Part shown: positions 1-6,220 of the stretch, one piece after another
Position numbering within the stretch: the stretch's first letter is position 1
How the letters are laid out: every line of letters starts with the position of its first letter
Source: Roseovarius sp.
GTDB taxonomy: Bacteria > Pseudomonadota > Alphaproteobacteria > Rhodobacterales > Rhodobacteraceae
Direction: 5' to 3'
Assembly (NCBI GenBank): GCA_007125415.1
Contig: SLDH01000009.1
Coordinates: 1 to 8,518 of the forward strand
DNA: 8,518 bases
Notes under the pieces: generated by a model
The model's database searches: none
Seen by the model: the letters and a program-made list of their open reading frames with translations, nothing else
What the model was told of the DNA's origin: nothing
Program-made: the position numbers and the translations under genes

Positions 1-408
1 CTGATCGCCCGCGAGTACCGCAAGAACCCGCATCACCGCTACAAGAACCTGCTCAACCGTGTGCGGCTCAAAGGCTTCTGCGACTGGTTCAAGCGCAAGC
101 TGCAAGCCACCCCGGACAGCCAGAGTCCGCCCAAGAAGAAAGATTTCCAAGATAAATCAATTACCCCTGAGAATCATCAAGATCGCAAGAGCGCACCGCC
201 GTTTCCGGCCTCTGGTGCGATCCGGTATGATGCGCATTGGGCCAGCTTGGCCCTCAGGCATCTGCCAGGCGGGCGATCCCGGCCCTGCATGAACGGCATT
301 GCAGAGAAATTCCGAGGTAATCTCAAGCGCCACAGCATCGGATTTGACCATCCATCCGTCGAGAAACGGTGGATCAACTTCTGTGCAGCTGCAAGGCCAG
401 TGACGTAA
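1..408 (+). CDS. C-terminal part of an unrecognised protein (5' end outside window)
   Basis: An open frame enters at base 1 and runs 135 codons to TAA at 406-408. The first 35 residues are basic and hydrophilic (REYRKNPHHRYKNLLNRVRL, then WFKRKLQ). A Lys/Pro/Ser-rich linker follows (SPPKKKDF), and then a compact final segment with a pattern like AEKFRGNL...HPSVEKRWINFC. A basic, linker-separated C-terminal domain of this kind is common in plasmid mobilisation and replication proteins, but I do not recognise the family and assign no function. An internal ATG or GTG start (for example GTG at 61) cannot be excluded, but the coding character extends to the window edge, so a truncated longer gene is preferred. 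The next gene starts 167 bases later behind its own promoter, so the two are probably separate transcription units. Confidence 0.55.
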   Translation: MIAREYRKNPHHRYKNLLNRVRLKGFCDWFKRKLQATPDSQSPPKKKDFQDKSITPENHQDRKSAPPFPASGAIRYDAHWASLALRHLPGGRSRPCMNGIAEKFRGNLKRHSIGFDHPSVEKRWINFCAAARPVT

Positions 409-511
409 GGGGGGTGCCACCGCTTATCTTGCGCTTGGTGACCACGGAGGATTTTTCACTGAGCCGGAATCGTCCCCAAGTTCACTGGCAGGGCGACTGA
501 TATAAATAATA

Positions 512-541
512 TTGACAACATAGCTTACATAGCTCATATAG
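512..541 (+). promoter_or_regulatory. Probable sigma-70 promoter of the 576-2450 gene cluster
   Basis: A perfect -35 hexamer TTGACA lies at 512-517 in an AT-rich patch. The -10 is less clear: CATATA at 535-540 (17-base spacer) or ATATAG at 536-541 (18-base spacer). It faces the gene starting at 576 and leaves a short leader that ends in a good ribosome binding site (GGGAGAG, 562-568). The spacer carries a direct repeat described separately. This is inference from consensus matching. Confidence 0.55.
518..534 (+). repeat. 9-base-spaced direct repeat inside the promoter spacer, possible operator
   Basis: ACATAGCT occurs at 518-525 and again at 527-534, a 9-base period, and a degenerate third copy (ATATAGGCT) follows directly. 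The repeats fill the space between the -35 and -10 elements, where a bound protein would block RNA polymerase. The HTH protein encoded at 858-1808 in the same cluster is the obvious candidate for binding here (autoregulation), but nothing in the sequence proves it. Confidence 0.4.
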
Positions 542-575
542 GCTTGTATGATGAGCGAAATGGGAGAGAGTTGCC

Positions 576-842
576 ATGCGATTGACTGCACATGCTGAAA
601 TACGGTCAACCCAAAGGTCGGTTCCTCATGACATCATCGACAAGATTTTTGTCTATAGCCGACCTGCTCACAGCCGCGGCGCGCTGTCGATTTTGATGGA
701 CAAGGAGGCATTCGCTCTCGCGGCAGATGAGCTCGACAAACATGAAGTGAACAGGCTGAAACGGTATCGGGGAGTCTTCGTGATCGTCCATGGCGAAATT
801 GTCATAACTGTTGCCCGAAGCAAGCGGCGCCAGCGGCGCTGA
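576..842 (+). CDS. Small DUF4258-like protein, possible toxin-type
   Basis: This is an 88-residue basic protein starting at ATG behind GGGAGAG (562-568). Its pattern is an N-terminal HAEIRSTQR segment, an amphipathic helix (DIIDKIF), and a C-terminal pair of beta strands, GVFVIV and GEIVITVAR, ending in an Arg-rich tail. This resembles DUF4258-type small proteins, whose consensus has an early HA..R..qR, then G-V-Y-V-V and I-I-T-V. The fold is often likened to RelE/BrnT-type toxins, but I see no established catalytic residues. The gene ends 15 bases before the next one (AAAGGA at 845-850), so the two are very likely cotranscribed. A toxin paired with the downstream HTH protein is possible but unproven; a nucleic-acid-binding accessory protein is the alternative. 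Confidence 0.7.
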   Translation: MRLTAHAEIRSTQRSVPHDIIDKIFVYSRPAHSRGALSILMDKEAFALAADELDKHEVNRLKRYRGVFVIVHGEIVITVARSKRRQRR

Positions 843-857
843 ATAAAGGATACCCGC

Positions 858-1808
858 ATGAAAAGTAGACGATTCAATCATAATGAGAACGCGCCCCCAG
901 ACGAGGCCACCCGCGCCCTTGTGACGCGCAGCGATGTGATGAAAGACTTGCGCCGGATGATCATTGCCACGGCCGATCATATCGCACTGGTAGGCCCAGA
1001 CGGTAGTTGCGTCGATGATTTTCTGGGGTTCCCGGTAGGAACCTGGGAAGTGGGTAAGATCCCTGAATTGGACGATGCACGAATCGACCTCGACCGCTAT
1101 GCGCTGACAGGCTTGGTGAACCGAGCCTATGACTTTGCCTGGCAGGTCGGGTCGCGCCAGCATCGCTGTCATTTCGATCAAGACACCGATTATCTCTCGC
1201 TTCTCACCTATATCTACTCGGCGCCGTCGTTCATGTCCGATTCCACTGACACTCCGATGTCGGGTGGCTCTGCTCTACGGCAGACGCTTGACGCGGCCCG
1301 TGCCCGGGTGAACCTCGTTTCGAAAAGTTCACTCAGCATTGCCGACCTGGCGTTGCTGGCGCGGATGACAGAACCTGCCACCCGCGCTTCCCTCAGCAAG
1401 GAGGGGATCCGGACCACTGGTGGGAAGAACCTCGATGGTTTTTCGGTTATCGAGTATGACGACGCCCTCCGCTGGCTTGAAAAGCGCAGGGGCTATGTGC
1501 CCACAGAAGCACCATTGCCGCATGATGCTGGTTATCTCGACCGCGATGTGGCTGACATCTTCCGTGATCACGGGTGGGATTCGGTCGTGGTAGAAAAAAC
1601 CACTATTCACGGCCTCGTCACACTTGCGCAGATGCAGCGGGTTGATCCCGATTGGCTGCTGGATGTCGTCATGGGGCGACCAGCGGCACTCGATCTCGAA
1701 GCACTCGAACGGATCAGCCAGATTGTCGCCAGCGATGTGCCACGCTTTGTAGGTATTGCCATTGAACGGCTGATGCGCGCTGCAGCGCAAGCACCTGCGG
1801 TCAACTGA
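858..1808 (+). CDS. Unrecognised protein with a MerR/excisionase-like helix-turn-helix
   Basis: The protein has 316 residues; ATG is preceded by AAAGGA with an 8-base gap. Around residues 158-212 the sequence reads SLSIADLALLARMTEPATRA, followed by GIRTTGGKNLDGFSVIEYDDALRWLEKRRGYVP. A helix-turn-helix, a short 'wing' and then a 'DALRWLEKRR' helix make the pattern of excisionase or MerR-like winged DNA-binding modules. Residues 1-155 (with CVDDFLGFPVGTWEVGKIPE at 51-70) and 225-316 (mostly helical, LEALERISQIV) match nothing I know. No signal peptide or membrane segment is visible. It sits between the small DUF4258-like gene and the nuclease-like gene (45-base gap downstream). It could be the regulator or antitoxin of the cassette, or a DNA-recognition subunit for the nuclease-like protein; these roles are inferred from context only. 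Confidence 0.7.
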   Translation: MKSRRFNHNENAPPDEATRALVTRSDVMKDLRRMIIATADHIALVGPDGSCVDDFLGFPVGTWEVGKIPELDDARIDLDRYALTGLVNRAYDFAWQVGSRQHRCHFDQDTDYLSLLTYIYSAPSFMSDSTDTPMSGGSALRQTLDAARARVNLVSKSSLSIADLALLARMTEPATRASLSKEGIRTTGGKNLDGFSVIEYDDALRWLEKRRGYVPTEAPLPHDAGYLDRDVADIFRDHGWDSVVVEKTTIHGLVTLAQMQRVDPDWLLDVVMGRPAALDLEALERISQIVASDVPRFVGIAIERLMRAAAQAPAVN

Positions 1809-1853
1809 ATGACAGGCGATCGATACTGATCATCATCAAGAAAGGATGAATTC

Positions 1854-2450
1854 ATGCGTTATGGAAGCGTTGAATGGGCCTATGCAGAACCGATTGCACG
1901 TGCCTTGCAGGAATCAGCCGAGTTCCGCAGGTGGTTTTTGAACCAGACCCGTTTCGGGATCCACGCGCGTAATGCTGTCCTGCTGCACGAACCGATGAAA
2001 TCGCAACGCAGCGCCTCAGCAGAATCCTGGTGGCGCTCGCACTATACTGAGAAATGCCGGTGCCCGGGTTGCTCTGGGCAAGAAACGGATCTGCTGGCGG
2101 TATTCGATAGCGCTGGAACCCGCTTCGCGCTGCATGTCGAGATCAAGCGGCCTGGTGACAGTTTTCCAGCGCACAAGGATCAAGCCGGAAACTATCGCCT
2201 GCGGGCGGCCTGCTGGGCGCGGCAAGCACCCGCAGCGGTTTTGCCGCATAACGATGCTGACACGATTCTGGTCTGTGCGGAGTCCCAAATGGCAGAATTC
2301 GCACCGCATCTCTCCAAGTTCGGTGCCGCGCTGACTTTTGAAGTGATTGCACAGGCGCTCCCCCAAGGATGCGCTTTTCCGCAGAGTCATTCAAGCTTGG
2401 ATTCAGCCTACCGACCAGGCCAGAAAATACTCTCCGCCCTGCGCAGTTAG
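1854..2450 (+). CDS. PD-(D/E)XK nuclease-like protein
   Basis: A 198-residue protein; ATG lies 7 bases after AAAGGA (1841-1846). The core at residues 77-98 reads E77-T-D79-LLAVF, then FALHVE96-I-K98-RP. An acidic residue at the start of one strand, followed in the next strand by E-x-K, is the metal-binding signature of the PD-(D/E)XK nuclease fold. The following segment has Q110 and Y114, as in several of these families. Just before the core is a Cys group (C68, C70, C73; CRCPGC) that could hold a metal. The N-terminal helix (WAYAEPIARALQES) may contribute a further acidic residue. The protein is short for a full restriction enzyme and has no obvious DNA-recognition domain, so it may work with the upstream HTH protein. 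The fold is a confident guess; nuclease activity, substrate and biological role are not known. Confidence 0.75.
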   Translation: MRYGSVEWAYAEPIARALQESAEFRRWFLNQTRFGIHARNAVLLHEPMKSQRSASAESWWRSHYTEKCRCPGCSGQETDLLAVFDSAGTRFALHVEIKRPGDSFPAHKDQAGNYRLRAACWARQAPAAVLPHNDADTILVCAESQMAEFAPHLSKFGAALTFEVIAQALPQGCAFPQSHSSLDSAYRPGQKILSALRS

Positions 2451-2558
2451 CAACAATAGCCCCTGAATAAGACAATAGAGCTGCCGAAGCCGGGTGATCC
2501 TTCTCACACAATAACGGCAAGCTACACTCTCCCAGGGTAGACGGAACGGAGAATCGGC

Positions 2559-3011
2559 GTGGCATGGAACAGCAAGGTACTGGATGTCCTCGAGCAACTC
2601 TACTGGTCGCCCAAAAAACTGGGCATGCGCTCAATGATATGCGCACCGACCGAAGACCACTCTGGTTTCGTCGTGCCTCGCGACGCCGTCATCGGCGAGC
2701 CGCGGGTCTACATGCGTCCTTCCAACCATTATCAGTACTGGCGCGATCGCATTCATCGCGACGAGGAGTTGCTCAACCAAGTGATTGAGGTCGCCGTCGG
2801 CATCGCCCCAACAGCATTCCTCGCCCGGGCCTTCTTTACGCCGCTTGGGATTGAGACGACGGGTCCAATTGAGGTAATCGGCCGCGAGGTCCGTGCGCGG
2901 CACGTCGCTCTGGCACCACAGCAATACATACAGCATGATGGCTTCTATGTCGCGCCGGACGCGATCGTCGGGATGGAGATGTGCTCAGCAGCCGGTCCCG
3001 GTTCTTGGTGA
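2559..3011 (+). pseudogene. Unrecognised gene truncated by an IS5-like fragment
   Basis: The start is GTG at 2559, supported by GGAG at 2548-2551 with a 7-base gap; no better ATG exists in this frame. The first ~141 residues look like real protein (VLDVLEQLYWSPKKLGMRSM near the start, GREVRARHVALAP later, and HDGFYVAPDAIVGMEM near 127-141). The last ten codons before the TGA at 3009-3011 are simply the antisense of the IS5 transposase. The native C-terminus is therefore lost, with the junction between about 2975 and 2986. I do not recognise the family, and no catalytic motif or membrane segment is evident. The gene follows the nuclease-like gene by 108 bases on the same strand and could have belonged to the same cluster. 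It is probably non-functional, though a shortened product could still be made. Confidence 0.6.
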
Positions 3012-3412
3012 ACACTGTCGGCACCCAGATATGGTCGTCAATGCCGAGGCCGACAAACCAGCGGAACATCAGGTTGTAATCCATCTGCTCCATCAACTGC
3101 CGCTCGGACCGAACCGAAAACAAGATCTGCAACAGGCTCGCCCGGATCAGCCGCTCCGGCGGGATCGAGGGGCGCCCAAAATCGGTGTAAAGCGCTTCGA
3201 ATTCGGCGTCGAGGCTGGCGAGTGCGTCATTAACGACCCGCCTGATCTTGCGTAACGGATGCTGTGGCGGGATGCGCTCCTCCAAATCGACATAGCTGAA
3301 CAGCGACCCGCTCGTCTCGTCCGTCCCGCGCATCTTCACCCCCGCCGCCATCGTGCAAAGGGTGAATCATGTTCTCAAACCGCTGTCGAGACTTGACTAT
3401 TTCAGCACCCTG
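2980..3412 (-). mobile_element. Truncated IS5-like insertion sequence
   Basis: Only one end of the element is present: the side holding the transposase N-terminus and an apparent terminal repeat. On the minus strand that end reads CAGGGTGCTGAAATAGTC (3394-3411), directly followed outside by CTAG (3413-3416), which fits the YTAR-type targets used by many IS5-family elements. The other end, with the catalytic half of the transposase, is missing, and the sequence passes directly into the truncated gene 2559-2985. A matching second terminal repeat or target copy was not found at the inner junction, so a deletion took place after insertion. The exact IS name needs an ISfinder comparison. Confidence 0.7.
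2986..3351 (-). pseudogene. IS5-like transposase, N-terminal fragment only
   Basis: Reading on the minus strand from ATG at 3351 (a second Met, followed by RGTDETSG, is seven codons in), about 122 residues match the DUF772-type N-terminus of IS5-like transposases. Landmarks are SLFSYVDLEERIP, RKIRRVVNDAL, FGRPSIPPERLIRASLLQIL, RSERQLMEQMDYNLMFRWFV and WVPTVFTKNRDRLL. After NRDRLL (2986) the frame stays open for another 50 codons, but the Arg/Ser-rich translation no longer resembles a transposase and overlaps the truncated plus-strand gene. The DDE catalytic domain, which normally follows, is absent, so this copy cannot transpose by itself. Family membership rests on remembered sequence resemblance. 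Confidence 0.85.
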
Positions 3413-3417
3413 CTAGG

Positions 3418-3446
3418 TAGACAACAGTCTTGATCGCCGATAAATT
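3418..3446 (+). promoter_or_regulatory. Candidate promoter of the kinase-receiver-cyclase-effector operon
   Basis: TAGACA (3418-3423; five of six matches to TTGACA) is followed after 17 bases by TAAATT (3441-3446; four of six to TATAAT). Transcription would begin near 3453. This argues against translation starting at the ATG at 3447 and in favour of ATG 3507. The element lies just outside the IS5-like end, so the operon may keep its native promoter. A TTGACT at 3393-3398 inside the IS end also points outward but lacks a convincing -10. Consensus-based inference only. Confidence 0.4.
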
Positions 3447-3459
3447 ATGAAAGGACCTC

Positions 3460-3478
3460 TGGACCAAGGTCCACTTGG
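3460..3478 (+). promoter_or_regulatory. Overlapping inverted repeats in the operon leader, possible operator
   Basis: Two perfect short palindromes overlap here: TGGACC-AA-GGTCCA (3460-3473) and CCAAG-GTCCA-CTTGG (3464-3478). They lie just downstream of the predicted transcription start and upstream of the preferred start codon at 3507. The arrangement could be a repressor site or two alternative RNA stems. If translation in fact starts at 3447, the repeats would lie within codons 5-11 and be less likely to be regulatory. Confidence 0.35.
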
Positions 3479-3506
3479 ACTTGACGAATGTATCAGGGTA
3501 CAAACA

Positions 3507-5687
3507 ATGTGGAACAACAACGAGGACGAGGCCGCAAACCCGCCGCTAGAGTCGCTTTCCGAAAGCCGCTTGGATTCGCTAAAATACTTTGCACTCAAGA
3601 CAGGTTGCGAAACCATAGTTCTCCTCTTGAAGGAACTACTAGGTGATGTGGAGCAATTGCAAATCGCATACGCGATTTCAAAACGTGGCGAAACAAAAAA
3701 GCTCGCAAATCGATTTTACGTTGTTCCAGAAGAAAAAGAGCGAACGATCCAATTATACGAAAAAATTTCCAATGATATCCGCGAGATACTCGATGTCAAA
3801 GAAAGCGCAAAATATGCAGAACTCAACTACCGCACCCAGAGCAAGCCTTACGAAATCAAAAACTCGGGTCTAGTAGTCTTCTTCCCCAACCCCGAAAAAG
3901 AACGATCAGGTGTTGAAAAAATTGCAACAAAATTGCTTTGCAAAGAACTTGAACTAAGCAGAAGTTTAAGAATATCTGACACAATAAGAGAATGTCAAAA
4001 AATCGCGCAAGAGGAGTTGCGCACTCAGTACGATACTTTAGAGCAGATTTCCAAGGTTGTCCAAAGCTCGTTGAACTGCCGCGGTGCAAAAACATACGGC
4101 TTCAACCACAAACAGGAATGGGAGAGTCTTCAAGAAATTTCCCCGCATGATGACATAAATCCAGGAAATCTAGAATTTAAATTTAACCACTCAAAACGGA
4201 TACGGATCAAGAATTACTCGGGAGATTACACTGATGCTTTGATAGTTCCAATACATCGGCCCTATTTTTCACTATCTCATCAAAAATTTCAAACCATCTC
4301 ATCCTTCTTGCGCAAAATCAAACCTGAACTGCAAGCTCACCAAGCAGTCCTTTATTACAATAAAGCTTCAAATAACTATTTACAAGACAAATTCAGTTCT
4401 ACTGATCAGCTTATTTGTGATAGAGTTTTCTACTCGATCCAAGCGTTTCTTGCAGCAAAAGATTACCAAGAAAGCTATAATTCGACACTAGAGGCCCTAA
4501 CTTCGGTAAATCCAAAGGCATTTCCTTCACGTGAGCAACTTATTGAAATTCTGAAAGACATTTCACCAAACTTTACCGATATTGGCGTTCTAAGCGTTGA
4601 AAGAGATGCAAACTCATTTAGGATCTCCGTCGATCCGAACTATTCAAAAGATGTTTTTTCCGAAGTGTACATTAGAAGGCTAAAAGATAGCTATCTCACG
4701 ACTTTTTTTGAAAGTTATGGTGACGACACACCCGATGAAATTTTCATCGGAATAGACGAAGAAGGTGACTATCTCCGTTTTGAAATTCACTTTTCAAGCC
4801 ATCATACCGATACAAAGATTTTTGTTGTAAGGTTTCGCGAAGCGCATGTTACCGAGGCATCTATAAGATCGATTGTACATTTGTTCTCCGAGTTGCACCT
4901 TCGATACAAGCGAGAGGCTACCTTGGTTGAAAGGGCAGATTATATCACCCAAGTTCGGCACGTAGTCGTGCACCATATTTCTTCAACCCTCGACAAGTTA
5001 ACATCGATCCAATCGACCTGGAAGGCGGCAGAGAGAAACGATCATCTATGGATGTCTATGAGACGCGATGTCGACTTTCCACGCTTCTTGGATCAGGGAA
5101 TAAGTAACCTTGCGCGTGCGACCCAAATCCTAGAGCTTGGTCGCTTTATCATAGATGAGATTGACCCAAAGATTTTGAATAAGAAAGTTTATGATCCTGC
5201 TTCAATAATTCATGATATCTTTTCTTTGCTTGCTTTTAACATTAAGAAGAAGAAACTTGTAATTAAATCAACCATTACAGGCAGTAAGCCGTCTATCGTT
5301 AATGGGGACGAAGAGTTGCTTCGGATTGCTTATCTAAATCTAATTGACAACGCCATAAAATATAGCGCCGTTGGGCGTCAAATAGATTGGAAAGTCGCAT
5401 ACCGTGACGATCATTATTATTTTGAGATCAAGAGCGTCGGAGATCCAATACAAGAGGTTGAAAAAGAAAAACTACTGCACACTCGCCTTCGCTCCCGCCA
5501 ACTTGACAACCTCAATCAGAGGCATGGAACTGGGTGGGGATTGCCCGTAACGGCGAAAATCTTACGAGCCCATTCAAAGCGAGCTCAGCTTGACTTCAAA
5601 ACGATTATCAGCGATAAGGAGTTGATTAACTCCAAGAACATTTTTTTCTTCGAGATGCCATATAAAACAGGGGTAAAATCAGAATGA
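3507..5687 (+). CDS. Soluble sensor histidine kinase of a Pycsar-like operon
   Basis: A 726-residue protein (746 if the in-frame ATG at 3447 is used). Start 3507 is preferred because AGGG lies 8-9 bases upstream, 3447 has no ribosome site, and a likely -10 abuts 3447. The C-terminal 240 residues are a histidine kinase: a dimerisation helix with VRH485VVVH489H490ISSTL (candidate phospho-acceptors), then a GHKL ATPase domain with the N box N611-LID-N615-AIKYS, a degenerate G1 box (SVGDPI), and a clear G2 box G674-T-G-W-G-LPV. Residues of about 345-460 alternate strands and helices like a GAF-type domain, but this is only a guess. The first ~340 residues are charged and unrecognised, and no membrane segment is seen, so the signal is probably cytoplasmic. 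The stop overlaps the start of the receiver gene (ATGA, 5684-5687). It would phosphorylate that receiver; cognate pairing is inferred from adjacency. Confidence 0.85.
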   Translation: MWNNNEDEAANPPLESLSESRLDSLKYFALKTGCETIVLLLKELLGDVEQLQIAYAISKRGETKKLANRFYVVPEEKERTIQLYEKISNDIREILDVKESAKYAELNYRTQSKPYEIKNSGLVVFFPNPEKERSGVEKIATKLLCKELELSRSLRISDTIRECQKIAQEELRTQYDTLEQISKVVQSSLNCRGAKTYGFNHKQEWESLQEISPHDDINPGNLEFKFNHSKRIRIKNYSGDYTDALIVPIHRPYFSLSHQKFQTISSFLRKIKPELQAHQAVLYYNKASNNYLQDKFSSTDQLICDRVFYSIQAFLAAKDYQESYNSTLEALTSVNPKAFPSREQLIEILKDISPNFTDIGVLSVERDANSFRISVDPNYSKDVFSEVYIRRLKDSYLTTFFESYGDDTPDEIFIGIDEEGDYLRFEIHFSSHHTDTKIFVVRFREAHVTEASIRSIVHLFSELHLRYKREATLVERADYITQVRHVVVHHISSTLDKLTSIQSTWKAAERNDHLWMSMRRDVDFPRFLDQGISNLARATQILELGRFIIDEIDPKILNKKVYDPASIIHDIFSLLAFNIKKKKLVIKSTITGSKPSIVNGDEELLRIAYLNLIDNAIKYSAVGRQIDWKVAYRDDHYYFEIKSVGDPIQEVEKEKLLHTRLRSRQLDNLNQRHGTGWGLPVTAKILRAHSKRAQLDFKTIISDKELINSKNIFFFEMPYKTGVKSE

Positions 5688-6220
5688 TGGCAAGTACTAG
5701 TTCCTCTGATGGGGTTTCGATACTACACTTCGAAGACCAATTCATCGATATGGCCTCAATTGTGCATCACCTTTTTCTGGTTGTGTTCTCGAATGTCAGT
5801 TCGCAAGACGGAAATGCAGTAGTACGAAAAGACTTGGTTAAAAATGAGACTGGCCTTCGTGTTTATGAATTTGTTACGGAGACCAGGGGAAGATCATTTC
5901 CACTCATAAGATATGTGCTCACTGATAGTGAGAGAATGACCGACGATCTAAGCCCCCTGCTTTTACAACGAAGACTTTTCGTGTTAGACGCATGGAGGGA
6001 GACCGACAGCGGAACGAAACTGCGTTGCAACATTAATGAAACATTTCAGTCAATTGAAGGGTTTTACAGCGAAATATCCGACGTAGTGATCTTCTCTGCT
6101 TACCCTGGGAATAGCGAGCGAATAAAGGGGCGCCAAATACCTATGGAGTTGCATAAATCTTCCCCTGAGGAACTCCAAGTATACCTTGCTCAGCACGTGG
6201 TAGGATATCTGAACCAATGA
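5684..6220 (+). CDS. Stand-alone receiver (response-regulator-like) protein
   Basis: A 178-residue protein with no output domain. The receiver landmarks appear in order: strand 1 with an acidic pair (VSILHF-E17-D18), strand 3 ending in the phospho-acceptor (RRLFVL-D102-AW), strand 4 ending in S138-A139 (VVIFSAYP), and strand 5 with conserved Lys (MELH-K158-S) before a final helix. In ordinary receivers (about 120 residues) the Asp is near position 54; here 40-50 extra residues lie between strands 1 and 3 (around 35-85). ATG overlaps the kinase stop in ATGA; the second ATG at 5687 is equally possible, with GGGG at 5670-5673 as a weak ribosome site. Its own stop overlaps the cyclase start. As it has no DNA-binding or enzymatic domain, it should act by protein contact, plausibly on the cyclase N-terminus. 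Receiver fold is well supported; partners are inferred. Confidence 0.8.
   Translation: MMASTSSSDGVSILHFEDQFIDMASIVHHLFLVVFSNVSSQDGNAVVRKDLVKNETGLRVYEFVTETRGRSFPLIRYVLTDSERMTDDLSPLLLQRRLFVLDAWRETDSGTKLRCNINETFQSIEGFYSEISDVVIFSAYPGNSERIKGRQIPMELHKSSPEELQVYLAQHVVGYLNQ

Noticed and set aside
606..1181. Long minus-strand open frame (191 codons) opposite the first two cassette genes
   Set aside because: It mirrors the coding frames of two well-supported plus-strand genes with ribosome sites, and its translation resembles no protein family.
2522..2540. Imperfect dyad CTACACT...AGGGTAG before the gene at 2559
   Set aside because: One mismatch in seven bases and a short spacer make it no better than chance for a window of this size.
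2836..2985. Continuation of the transposase frame for another 50 codons past NRDRLL
   Set aside because: The Arg/Ser-rich translation does not resemble a transposase and is antisense to the truncated plus-strand gene, so it lies beyond the junction.
3393..3421. Outward promoter from the IS5-like end (TTGACT at 3393)
   Set aside because: No acceptable -10 lies 16-18 bases downstream (GGTAGA at best), whereas the 3418-3446 pair fits better.
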